From Dipetalonema caudispina (taxonomy: Eukaryota; Nematoda; Chromadorea; Rhabditida; Onchocercidae): 64,000 nucleotides of DNA. The notes beneath the pieces are model-generated. The model had not been told where the DNA came from and ran no database searches. It saw nothing but the letters and a program-made list of their open reading frames with translations. The first letter of the stretch is position 1. Every line of letters begins with the position of its first letter. Of the stretch, positions 49,541 through 54,755 are shown piece after piece. The stretch covers positions 1 to 64,000 of the forward strand of contig JABVXV010000338.1 of assembly GCA_013365325.1 (NCBI GenBank). Direction: 5' to 3'. A program made the position numbers and the translations under genes.

Positions 49541-51524
49541 TGAAATGATTATGTTCAATATTAACGCTTCAAAGATTTTTACAAAGATTGAAATGCATAA
49601 GAAAGAACAATGCATGCTATTCATTTCTTATAACTTTACATGTTAGTAGTATAAAAACTTTACAAAGTAGGCGTAGAATTTTTAAAATGATAATTTTATT
49701 TTTACGCTAAAAATTTGTGAAAATAATTATGATATTTTATGATACTTGAATAGGAAAGATTGAGAATAATTATAGCTATGTTAAATGTTAGTTAAGTTAG
49801 ATTATTATAATTTCTCAATCGTAATTAGTTGAGAGCTATAAAATCATAGTTAAAAGAAAAGCTTTAGAAATAAAACTATCATAAAATAAAATGGCTAAAT
49901 AATTTCTTAACATCTGTTGCTTCTTTTATGGTTGCAACATAATATATTGTTTGTAAACATTTGTTTCATTTAAATCTGAATACTCAAATGAATCATAAAA
50001 TTTAACACTTCTAAAATTCATTTAACAATTTCCACTGCTTTCAAATTGAAACAAAAAACCTGGAATATTGAAGTATTGAATGGATAAAGTAAACATTTTT
50101 TACACCTAACTTTTATTTTGCCAACAACACATCAGACAATTTTATGACTTTGTAGCCTTAATTACTTATTTTACATTTCGGTGATTTTTGCTGTTAGATT
50201 TTAAAAGATTTATCACAAACTATACTATCATTGGTATTGCGAAATGTGTTCATCATACAACAATAAGATAAAATGAAGTGCAAATATTCAGGTGATATTT
50301 AAAATGAAAAAAAAAGTCACATGAAAAACAAAAATAGGATGACATTAAAATTAGAGGATAGAACAATTTCTAATTTTAAATTTCAACTGTATTAGAATAG
50401 GACTTCTTTTAGATGGCATTTGTAGTAAAGCATTGAAGGTAGTAAACATCTAATAATCGAATACTTAACATTTAATATCCTAATTTTAAATCTATTCATA
50501 AGTAAAGCATTATTGAAATACAGATGTAGCGCAAATAGATTCATATTTAGTCGTTTATAAGAAAATTCAGAATGTTGTCAACGTCGAAATTTTTCAAAAG
50601 TTTTTTTTTTTGAAGTTTTCATTAATATCGATAATTGATTATCATTGCTATCAATATTTTGGATCCAAATTCAATTTTTTTCAACAATTTAGAAATAACA
50701 ATCAATAGTTTTAGCGACAGATATGTCTAACAAATTCAAAGCCTAATTTATACTTGTCATAAATTTCTAAGGAAAAAAAAAACACTTCTTATTGTTTATC
50801 GAAAAAGAAGAAATTAGCTTTTTTTTCTGCTTGAATTAAGCAAAAATTTAATTCGAAACTAATGATCACTTCGAAGTAATCATCCTTCCTTTTCTTATGT
50901 TAGGATAAGAAAAGTATCAAAATTTCTGGTTAATGCTTTGTTTATATTAGATGCATTTTTACATTTATTTTTTTTCAGCGAATCAAAGAGTTAATTAATA
51001 GACAAATAATAAATGATTATGAAATTCTTCATGATTTCAACAATTAATACTTTTCATTTTGCTGATAAAATAATTGAATCGAAAAATTACTACTTTTTTC
51101 GATAAAAAGTACAAAACTGATGAAAAAAAAAAAAAGAATGAAATAACAATTTAAGTAAAATGCAAGGAAGAAAAGATGAGAGAAATGGAGAAAGTGAATT
51201 GAATGCATTATATAACAAATGAAAGCTTTCACTTCGAAAATTGATTTGTACTTTGAAATTTTTAAATTAATTCCATTATCGATTTAATACTTGAGAGTGT
51301 AGTTATTTAAGAAGTCAGCAAATTTGCCCTATCAGAAATAATTCTTACAAAGGCTAACAATAATCCTTTTTTATGAATAGTATAATTATTATTAATTAAG
51401 CATTTGAAAAATTCAATTAGGATGAAAATGATGAATTAAGGAAATGTACAAATTTATGATCCATCTTACCTGATACACTATGATTGGTTAAATTTTTCGT
51501 ACACGTATAATATGAATGAGTCAT
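2752..51524 (-). CDS. mpz-1: Multi-PDZ scaffold protein, MPZ-1/MUPP1/PATJ family (48 exons)
   Basis: Membrane-associated scaffold that would bind C-terminal tails of receptors, channels and polarity proteins through PDZ domains and pair with another L27 protein through its L27 domain. Domains by residue: L27 about 20-63; PDZ1 about 126-358 (degenerate, with a long insertion); PDZ2 362-447; PDZ3 627-717; PDZ4 762-858; PDZ5 934-1018; PDZ6 1138-1232; PDZ7 1519-1613; PDZ8 1803-1892; PDZ9 1942-2031; PDZ10 2049-2127; PDZ11 2253-2340. Forty-eight exons add to 7041 nt, 2346 residues, ending TGA at 2752-2754. The start is the first in-frame ATG (51522-51524) before the L27 exon. Domain order and the MUPP1-like PDZ7-10 block identify the family. 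The exon 10 to 11 join is uncertain; an upstream exon cannot be excluded. Exon coordinates are in the block entries. Confidence 0.88.
3544..4694 (-). CDS. mpz-1: mpz-1 exons 43-46: end of PDZ9, PDZ10 and Ser/Thr linker
   Basis: Exon 43 (4479-4694) finishes PDZ9 with VSLLVYRD and opens PDZ10 with [36 protein letters not shown] and LIQGDQ. Exon 44 (4193-4258) gives [19 protein letters not shown]. Exon 45 (3876-4053) gives the last strand [12 protein letters not shown], then an Ala-rich helix and linker. Exon 46 (3544-3701) is a Ser/Thr/Pro-rich, probably disordered linker to PDZ11. PDZ10 has a canonical GLGL loop and closely resembles MUPP1 PDZ13 in the [13 protein letters not shown] and VKGG-ADADGR-like segments. 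All junctions are in phase. Confidence 0.88.
5199..6564 (-). CDS. mpz-1: mpz-1 exons 39-42: linker and PDZ9 (MUPP1 PDZ12-like)
   Basis: Exon 39 (6462-6564) is a polar linker. Exon 40 (6003-6094) ends [11 protein letters not shown], the first PDZ strand. Exon 41 (5492-5617) carries [20 protein letters not shown] and [20 protein letters not shown]. Exon 42 (5199-5270) gives [20 protein letters not shown]. The intact GLGL loop and the [16 protein letters not shown] pattern are characteristic of MUPP1 PDZ12 and its PATJ counterpart; the first residue of helix B is His (SHEQA), typical of class I ligand binding. The domain finishes in exon 43. Confidence 0.9.
9080..9110. repeat. GA microsatellite
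   Basis: A purine tract of about ten consecutive GA units inside intron 38 of the scaffold gene. Confidence 0.85.
10911..11072. repeat. Perfect 81-bp tandem duplication
   Basis: Copy 1 is 10911-10991 and copy 2 is 10992-11072. Both begin AAATTAAAAAGATAATTAGT and end TTAAACGATTATT with no difference seen. It is intronic and adjoins an upstream poly(A) run. Identity suggests a recent event or an assembly artefact. Confidence 0.95.
11340..11870 (-). CDS. mpz-1: mpz-1 exons 37-38: PDZ8 (MUPP1 PDZ11-like)
   Basis: Exon 37 is 11683-11870 and exon 38 is 11340-11453. Exon 37 opens with [11 protein letters not shown], a lead-in conserved before this PDZ in MUPP1/PATJ, then [32 protein letters not shown] and VKIGDELLE. 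Exon 38 gives [20 protein letters not shown] and the last strand ILELLLLRR. The carboxylate loop GGLGLSL is intact and helix B starts with His, as in class I domains. The conserved DRxRM motif supports orthology. Confidence 0.9.
12080..13071 (-). CDS. mpz-1: mpz-1 exons 34-36: charged linker between PDZ7 and PDZ8
   Basis: Exon 34 (12949-13071) is acidic (runs of Glu with Gly/Ser/Lys). Exon 35 (12522-12728) is polar and mixed charge. Exon 36 (12080-12254) contains a Lys/Glu-rich segment followed by [20 protein letters not shown]. The DPEE-D-F-Y/F-K ending resembles the segment that precedes the matching PDZ in vertebrate MUPP1. No fold is evident, so this is probably flexible. Junction phases are consistent. 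Confidence 0.82.
13161..13947. repeat. Duplicated intron segment in neighbouring introns
   Basis: About 87 bp at 13161-13247 is repeated at 13861-13947 with only a handful of differences (shared core TTTAAGTTAAACAATTCAAA then ATATTATATATTG and AGTGATAGTAAAAAGATTT). One copy lies in intron 33 and the other in intron 31 of the scaffold gene, 700 bp apart, flanking two PDZ7 exons. Confidence 0.9.
13364..14110 (-). CDS. mpz-1: mpz-1 exons 31-33: PDZ7 (MUPP1 PDZ10-like)
   Basis: Exon 31 is 14032-14110, exon 32 is 13694-13848 and exon 33 is 13364-13480. Read in order they give [20 protein letters not shown], then [20 protein letters not shown] and MGDRVIS, then [20 protein letters not shown] and VKFVVQS. 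The loop is SFGISIVGG. The GIFIK-VL-SPAG and DLR-A-HEQAV patterns match MUPP1 PDZ10 and its PATJ equivalent. I start exon 31 at the TACTTACAG acceptor because it keeps phase with exon 30; a longer upstream extension would need a different phase. Confidence 0.9.
14422..17722 (-). CDS. mpz-1: mpz-1 exons 26-30: long linker between PDZ6 and PDZ7
   Basis: Exon 26 is 17624-17722, exon 27 is 17156-17363, exon 28 is 15166-15315, exon 29 is 14866-15053 and exon 30 is 14422-14608. Together they encode about 278 residues that are Ser/Glu/Lys-rich with no recognised domain (for example [20 protein letters not shown] and [14 protein letters not shown]). Phase agreement holds at every join. Exon 27 uses a TTTTGAG acceptor and exon 30 a TGCAAAG acceptor, both weaker than usual; exon 28 uses a GTTCTT donor. 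These three boundaries are the softest in the block. Confidence 0.75.
15527..15596. repeat. Imperfect tandem repeat of about 36 bp
   Basis: Two adjacent copies share AATGTCCATT, a variable TGGCTT/AGGCCT, and AAATTCAAAAAAG, in intron 27 of the scaffold gene. Confidence 0.75.
15901..16140. repeat. Dispersed direct repeat pair flanking a poly(A) run
   Basis: About 70 bp at 15901-15970 recurs at 16070-16140 (shared TATGAAATTTTTC, TCTAAAATTTTACAAGAGAA and AAAAATA), with divergence towards the ends. The two copies are separated by about 100 bp plus a 20-nt A run. Confidence 0.8.
17753..17774. repeat. GA microsatellite
   Basis: About ten GA units directly upstream (minus-strand sense) of exon 26 of the scaffold gene. 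Confidence 0.85.
18647..19444 (-). CDS. mpz-1: mpz-1 exons 23-25: PDZ6
   Basis: Exon 23 is 19285-19444, exon 24 is 19066-19163 and exon 25 is 18647-18753. Exon 23 starts with a Ser/Pro/Cys-rich stretch ([18 protein letters not shown]) and then the first PDZ strands, with loop ALSLGIVLN completed across the exon 23/24 join. Exon 24 gives [20 protein letters not shown]; exon 25 gives [16 protein letters not shown] and the helix [14 protein letters not shown]. The loop is SLGI instead of GLGF and helix B begins with Asn-Ser rather than His, so ligand preference probably differs from class I. Confidence 0.85.
19628..19965. repeat. Degenerate tandem repeat, about three units of 100-120 bp
   Basis: Copies near 19628-19735, 19750-19850 and 19855-19965 share blocks such as TTAAATAAAGCAAATAATTG, GCTAAAAT and TTGTGAAAT-A-AAATGTA. 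The copies are diverged and lie in intron 22 of the scaffold gene. Confidence 0.6.
20000..20091. repeat. ACA trinucleotide array with GTA/TCA interruptions
   Basis: A run of CAA/ACA units is broken at regular places by AGTAAC (twice) and ATCAAT, giving a short higher-order pattern. It adjoins the degenerate tandem repeat in the same intron. Confidence 0.9.
20187..25147 (-). CDS. mpz-1: mpz-1 exons 20-22: linker between PDZ5 and PDZ6
   Basis: Exon 20 is 25046-25147, exon 21 is 21064-21138 and exon 22 is 20187-20255, all with lengths divisible by three and phase 0 at both ends. They could therefore be skipped without frame change. Exon 20 ends in a strongly basic cluster ([11 protein letters not shown]) that could be a nuclear-localisation-like or phosphoinositide-binding patch. 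Exon 22 reads [20 protein letters not shown], Ser/Thr-Pro rich. The donor after exon 21 is CAG-GTTTTT and runs directly into a T tract of nearly 30 nt. Confidence 0.8.
21139..25045 (-). other. mpz-1: Intron 20 of mpz-1 (3.9 kb)
   Basis: AT-rich with many A runs (including near 21588-21609 and 22001-22029) and an AT microsatellite at 23280-23302. A plus-strand open frame at 24791-25069 has a non-homopolymer core but no recognisable similarity or splice support. No nested gene is called. Confidence 0.55.
25148..27629 (-). other. mpz-1: Intron 19 of mpz-1 (2.5 kb)
   Basis: Contains T runs (25199-25220, 26938-26956), a GA-rich array at 27284-27337 and a palindromic GCCTTTTTAGGC motif near 27555. 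No coding segment recognised. Confidence 0.6.
27284..27337. repeat. GA array with GATGGA interruptions
   Basis: About 54 bp of GA units interrupted twice by TG (GAGATGGAGAG), in intron 19 of the scaffold gene. Confidence 0.9.
27630..28097 (-). CDS. mpz-1: mpz-1 exons 18-19: PDZ5
   Basis: Exon 18 is 27969-28097 and exon 19 is 27630-27848. Exon 18 has a basic lead-in ([15 protein letters not shown]) and then [20 protein letters not shown] with an intact GLGF loop. Exon 19 gives [36 protein letters not shown] and a helix starting [20 protein letters not shown]. The second position of helix B region contains His, compatible with class I. Junctions are in phase. Confidence 0.9.
28342..29481 (-). 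CDS. mpz-1: mpz-1 exons 15-17: PDZ4 and following linker
   Basis: Exon 15 is 29212-29481, exon 16 is 28854-29051 and exon 17 is 28342-28401. Exon 15 begins with a helix-like segment ([20 protein letters not shown]) that leads into the [35 protein letters not shown] and RSGDELLQ. Exon 16 gives [20 protein letters not shown] and RVRLTVARK, then a linker. The [12 protein letters not shown] and PHHYI-S-P-GP signatures recur in one PDZ of MUPP1/PATJ. Exon 17 is a 20-residue linker, in phase 0 at both ends. Confidence 0.88.
29144..29211 (-). other. mpz-1: Short intron 15 of mpz-1
   Basis: Part of the 160-bp intron between exons 15 and 16, starting at a CAG-GTAAGA donor. It is among the shortest introns of the gene. 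Confidence 0.6.
29929..35723 (-). CDS. mpz-1: mpz-1 exons 12-14: PDZ3
   Basis: Exon 12 is 35600-35723, exon 13 is 33115-33206 and exon 14 is 29929-30072. In order they read [20 protein letters not shown], then [20 protein letters not shown] and IQLNDLIFE, then [20 protein letters not shown] and VKIKLIRF. The loop LGLGITI is intact and helix B starts with His-Ser (class I type). The domain is spread over nearly 6 kb by introns of 2.4 and 3.0 kb. The donor after exon 12 is AAG-GTTTTT followed by a T run. Confidence 0.88.
30073..33114 (-). other. mpz-1: Intron 13 of mpz-1 (3.0 kb)
   Basis: AT-rich with a 22-nt A run at about 31738-31759 and other A-rich tracts at 32150-32300. No coding segment or structured RNA recognised. 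Confidence 0.6.
33207..35599 (-). other. mpz-1: Intron 12 of mpz-1 (2.4 kb)
   Basis: Holds a compositionally distinct segment at about 34260-34515 (described separately). The remainder is AT-rich with A runs and has no recognised coding segment. Confidence 0.6.
34262..34515 (+). mobile_element. Possible retroposed element with GTTA repeats and poly(T) end
   Basis: About 210 bp with noticeably higher GC than its surroundings (for example GGCCTTTCTTAAGGATGACA and CCTTCCGTTGAAGGGCC) ends in four GTTA units and then about 29 T. A short tandem repeat or homopolymer at one end is typical of non-LTR retrotransposon or SINE tails. No reverse-transcriptase motif is readable, so the call is tentative. 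Confidence 0.3.
36028..37099 (-). CDS. mpz-1: mpz-1 exons 10-11: Asp/Asn-rich linker between PDZ2 and PDZ3
   Basis: Exon 10 starts at 37099 after a TTCTCTAG acceptor and encodes [20 protein letters not shown], then a low-complexity tract of Asn and Asp, then a polar segment. Exon 11 is 36028-36146 ([20 protein letters not shown] and following), in phase with exon 12. Exon 10 can run open to 36705, but the GTAG donor there does not match exon 11's phase; a GTGAAA donor ending the exon at 36758 does. I used 36758. A small upstream alternative exon near 36264-36305 would bring a stop. The linker is probably disordered. Confidence 0.65.
37100..39892 (-). other. mpz-1: Intron 9 of mpz-1 (2.8 kb)
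   Basis: Contains a CAGA/CA microsatellite block at 39165-39247 with an interruption at about 39198-39212, GA-rich DNA near 39686-39720 and a T run just inside the exon 9 donor. No coding segment recognised. Confidence 0.6.
39165..39247. repeat. CAGA and CA microsatellite cluster
   Basis: CAGA units pass into CA/CATA, are interrupted by TTGTCATTGGACAGACTGA, and resume as about 17 CA units. Confidence 0.9.
39893..40510 (-). CDS. mpz-1: mpz-1 exons 8-9: PDZ2
   Basis: Exon 8 is 40373-40510 and exon 9 is 39893-40058. Exon 8 gives [10 protein letters not shown], then [20 protein letters not shown] and ILPGSVADK. Exon 9 gives [20 protein letters not shown], the helix [10 protein letters not shown] and the last strand LVELVVGR. 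The carboxylate loop GLGFGIVGG is canonical and helix B starts with Ser-Pro instead of His, so it is not a typical class I domain. Phase is clean. The exon 8 donor is GTTTTT. Confidence 0.9.
41149..46959 (-). CDS. mpz-1: mpz-1 exons 5-7: degenerate PDZ1 with long insertion
   Basis: Exon 5 is 46850-46959, exon 6 is 42252-42381 and exon 7 is 41149-41607. Exon 5 reads [20 protein letters not shown] and [12 protein letters not shown]; exon 6 reads [19 protein letters not shown], a clear PDZ core (GR-x-GDQIL-xIN). There is no GLGF loop where it is expected. After this core about 150 polar residues follow, including seven Asp in a row, and only then a helix-plus-strand that could close the fold ([17 protein letters not shown]). 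Exons 5 and 6 are separated by a 4.5-kb intron. Phases fit at all joins. An alternative reading is a half-PDZ followed by a linker. Confidence 0.8.
43793..43815. repeat. Inverted repeat AATAAGCCT / AGGCTTATT
   Basis: Perfect 9-bp stem with loop TTCAC. A related TAAGCCT-TTT-AGGCTTA hairpin occurs at about 17034-17041, and a GCCTTTTTAGGC motif near 27555. Confidence 0.7.
44190..44232. repeat. GA microsatellite
   Basis: AGAAAGAGAG passing through GATGG into about eleven GA units, in intron 5 of the scaffold gene. Confidence 0.85.
47201..48519 (-). CDS. mpz-1: mpz-1 exons 2-4: L27 domain and linker
   Basis: Exon 2 is 48386-48519, exon 3 is 47485-47581 and exon 4 is 47201-47289. Exon 2 encodes an L27-type helical segment, [15 protein letters not shown] then [18 protein letters not shown], with the Leu spacing and the [12 protein letters not shown] second helix known from MUPP1/PATJ, which pair with the L27 domain of MPP5/Pals1-type proteins. 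Exon 3 is a Ser/Pro linker ([16 protein letters not shown]). Exon 4 is a helical segment ([18 protein letters not shown]) ahead of PDZ1. All joins are in phase, including the split Asp codon from exon 1. Confidence 0.85.
49144..49275. repeat. Diverged tandem duplication of about 66 bp
   Basis: Copies at 49144-49208 and 49210-49275 both begin GGATTAGCTA and share TTGAATCAAATTAT/TTGGATCAAATTAT, GAAATTAA/AAAATTAA and GGAAAGA/TGAAAGA, with clear divergence in between. Confidence 0.7.
49470..49539. repeat. A-tract fused to a 38-nt T-tract
   Basis: A18, TAT, A11 and then T38: the longest homopolymer in the window and a potential A:T hairpin. Confidence 0.9.
51470..51524 (-). CDS. mpz-1: mpz-1 exon 1: start of the protein
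   Basis: The exon encodes [18 protein letters not shown] and one base of a split Asp codon completed by exon 2. The donor is a good G-GTAAGA. The chosen ATG at 51522-51524 is the first in frame downstream of a TTATTCAG acceptor ending at 51562; that acceptor could be a spliced-leader site giving a 37-nt leader. One other ATG lies in this leader but out of frame and soon stops. The frame stays open about 90 nt further upstream without ATG, so an additional upstream exon is possible. Confidence 0.65.
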
Positions 51525-51707
51525 AGAAATCTCATCTCCAAATTCGCCATTTCTAATATTCCTGAATAATTTCCCGAAATCGGGACACGAATTATTCAAA
51601 TGAAAGATCAAAAGAAATATTAATTATTTCTAAATGACTGATTACATATATTCCATCTAAAAAGGAATTTATTGCTTGCATGTTTCATGTTAATTTTAAC
51701 ACTAAAA

Positions 51708-51924
51708 AATCATCACCATTCATAATATCATCATCATCATTATCACTATTAGCATCATCGTCATCATTAACAATGTTACTATCATTAATAAATGGTGATA
51801 TTGTTGATGATAATAATAATCATCATCAATATTATCATTATTAGCAACATTAACATCGTTATCATCATCATTATCATCACCACCATTATCATCATCATCA
51901 TCAATTATCATTATCATCATCATC
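51708..51924. repeat. ATC trinucleotide-rich array
   Basis: About 200 bp of ATC/ATT/ATG units with point interruptions, 190 bp upstream of the first coding exon of the scaffold gene. Its minus-strand frame gives an Asp/Asn/Met low-complexity open frame that I do not consider coding. Confidence 0.85.
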
Positions 51925-52411
51925 ACATTACTCGATGCGATCCAACTTAGACTAATTGTTATACTTTTCTCACTCACTTATGCAGTAATTATCGACTAAT
52001 ATTCATTCGAAAAAAATGAAGTTTAGTTTGAGATGATAGTTAAAGATTCATTTGTAGATGAATATGACGACGATGATATTTTCAAAGTAAAAGTTTTAAA
52101 AAACGAATACGAATTATCACACAAATTATCTTTTTCAAAACTGGCTTCATCATCATCGCTGTTGCAAGAGAAGTTAGCTGTGAATGCCAAAAAGCGCTAC
52201 AGCTGTTTCATTGAACGAAATCATCATTGACTAATAGAAGCATTTTGACAGAATGTCGATAGTTTTTTTAGACAAAAAAAAAAAAAAAAAAAAAAAAAAT
52301 AAAAAGAAAAAAAAAAAAACAAAAAGGAAATTCAAAATATTAGAGATAACCGATGTTTTCATTGCATAATTGATCATCCATTTCCAATCAATAAATCATT
52401 ATTTTTCATTC

Positions 52412-52757
52412 TGAATCTTCAATAATTCCGGATTGTAATTCATTAAAAATAATCCAATCGAATTTTAGGATCGTTATTTAGTGCAATACATGCTATGGAA
52501 TGAATGAATTATTTTAAATTTTCTCCTATAAGTAATCAATACGTCACAATGATAATCTCAAGCAAAAATCTTCATTTCATTCGATGAAAAATTCAATTAA
52601 ATAATTCCTGAACAACAAAGAACATATCCTAGAAATTCAATAGTATAAAGAGAAAAGAAAAATCTTCAATGATTTCGGATTATAATTCTTTAAAAATAAT
52701 CCAATTAAATTTTAGAAATGTTACTAATTGAAATACACACTATAGAATGTATAATAA
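52412..52757. repeat. Dispersed direct repeat of about 95 bp
   Basis: Segment 52412-52508 recurs at 52661-52757 with roughly four fifths of bases shared (blocks ATCTTCAAT, CGGATT, TAATTC, TTAAAAATAATCCAAT and AATTTTAG). Confidence 0.8.
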
Positions 52758-53054
52758 CTCTTCAAATATTGAATTTGAATATCAAAATAACAACGAAATC
52801 AATTCGGTAGCATGAAAAAAATAGGTAAAAAGTAATAAGGGATAATTGCTGAATATCTGACATAACGAAGGAATTTAATTGTATGAAAAATTAATTATTA
52901 TTATTTTTTTTTTTTTTTTTTTTTTTATAAATGATTAAATGAAAAGCAAAGATTAATGTGTTTGTAATAACAAAATAAGGTAGACAATGAATGTTGTTTG
53001 AATGCAAAATGTATATATGTGAAATGAATGAGCTTTTCAAAACATCCAAAAATG

Positions 53055-53087
53055 TAAGCTATAAAGCTTACGAAGCTTTATAGCTTA
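53055..53087. repeat. Perfect 15-bp inverted repeat, 3-nt loop
   Basis: TAAGCTATAAAGCTT (53055-53069), loop ACG, AAGCTTTATAGCTTA (53073-53087). No mismatch in the stem. Confidence 0.95.
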
Positions 53088-54678
53088 AAATGTACTCTCT
53101 TCATCTATCATTCACTCTTTTTCAGTTCTTTTTTTTTTTTTTTCCTGCTTTTTTTTCTTTTTTTTTTTTTTTTTTTTTTTTTAAACAAATTTTATGAGAG
53201 ACAGGAAAAAAAAAAATGGATGGATATGATAGTATTAGTTTGATATAAAATGATAATGATAAAATGCTAGTAATATTAATGATGATATGATAGTAATTTT
53301 CAAATGGGAAATAGAATGAGTAGGAAAATATACGAATTGAATTTGAAGACAAAGCAACATAATTTCCTCTTGCTACTACTATTAGGCCAAGAAAAACAAC
53401 AATGAGACAAGGATTTCTTTTCGAATGCAAAAATAGGCAATTCAATGAGGATGATGATTGTTGATTGATTGGTGCATGCTTCTTTCGCTTAATAAATACT
53501 ACATTAAGTAACATTACGATGACAACAATGTTGAATGAATATTATTGATGATAATTTTTTATAGCATTACAAATATTGATTATGTTAATAATAGTAATAA
53601 TGAATAAATATAGTGATAATAATTATGAAATAATGCTATCAGCAACGAAATGACGAAGACAATTAATGATAATTAGAAAAATGATAATTGCAAAGGATAA
53701 TTTTAATATTCATATTTTGTAATGATGTAAAAATTTCACTGCAAAAAAATGCTGTAATTATCATTGTCAATATTATTGATCATTTCCATAGACTTAATAC
53801 TAGTAATGTTAATCAAATTTAAATAAATAAATTCAATTGAATAATGTTATCAATTATATCAATATAGGCATTTTCTGGGTTTTCAAAAATTTATTTAATT
53901 AAATTTATTTATTTAAATCTGATAGTTTTATCAAATATTGAGCCTATAAGCGTATTAAATTATAAAAAAATTAAAAAATTTTATAAATGAAAAATATCAC
54001 ACGGCAATTAGATAGTTGTTATCACTATTTTATAATATTGTGATGTATTTTAAAAATATTTAAGAAACAAATTGCGGCCAAAAAAAAAAGCGGATAAGAA
54101 AAAGAGAACTTTGCTTGCTTCATACAATTAGCTTCTATTGCTTTGTTTTCTTTTCCATGAATCTTCTATTCTGATTTATTGCTTATTTTTTTTTTTTCTT
54201 CAAAATTTCAAAACGATAAATTTACTTCAATCATTTCTCAGCTGTTATTTTCTAATGACGTGAAATAAGCAATCAAAAAGGAAAAAAAAATGTTGAAGCA
54301 TATTTTGCTCTTTCATCATTTTCACTTTTTTTTTTTTTTTTTGTTCGCAATTTTGTATCAATTCAATTTCTACAATTTTAACTAACACTGAACGTAATTT
54401 TAATTAAGACATTAAATGAATGACAAATATTTTTTAGTTACCCTATCAAATGCATTATTACAAAGATTGAAGGCGATGAATTGTTATTGAATGAATGTTT
54501 GAGCAATTCATTATTGTCACTCATACATCAAAATAATAAAAGTAAATTGAAATATTAAAAAAAAAAAAAAAATTGCAAAAATTTCACCAAGTATATTATT
54601 AAAAAGATTTAATTGAAATGTGTTATTATTGCTATAGCATCAATCATTCTATCGTTACAGTTTATTTTCTCTCTTTCA

Positions 54679-54755
54679 TTATTATTGTTATTGTTATTGT
54701 TATTGTTATTGTTATTATTGTTATCGCTGCTATTGCTCTCATTGTTATTGTTATT
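54679..54755. repeat. TTA/TTG trinucleotide array
   Basis: Run of TTATTG-type units in the divergent intergenic region; it gives a poly-Leu open frame on the plus strand that is not credible as a gene. Confidence 0.85.

Larger units (their letters stand above)
48520..51469 (-). other. mpz-1: Intron 1 of mpz-1 (2.9 kb)
   Basis: AT-rich with an imperfect tandem repeat at 49144-49275 and an A-run/T-run junction at 49470-49539. No recognised coding segment. Confidence 0.6.

Noticed and set aside
51720..51977. Minus-strand Asp/Asn/Met-rich open frame near the scaffold start
   Set aside because: It is the ATC array read in frame; no splice link to exon 1 was found that would add it to the protein.
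53122..53514. Minus-strand open frame of 130 codons
   Set aside because: Ends in Lys runs from poly(T); remaining residues show no family signature or flanking splice sites.
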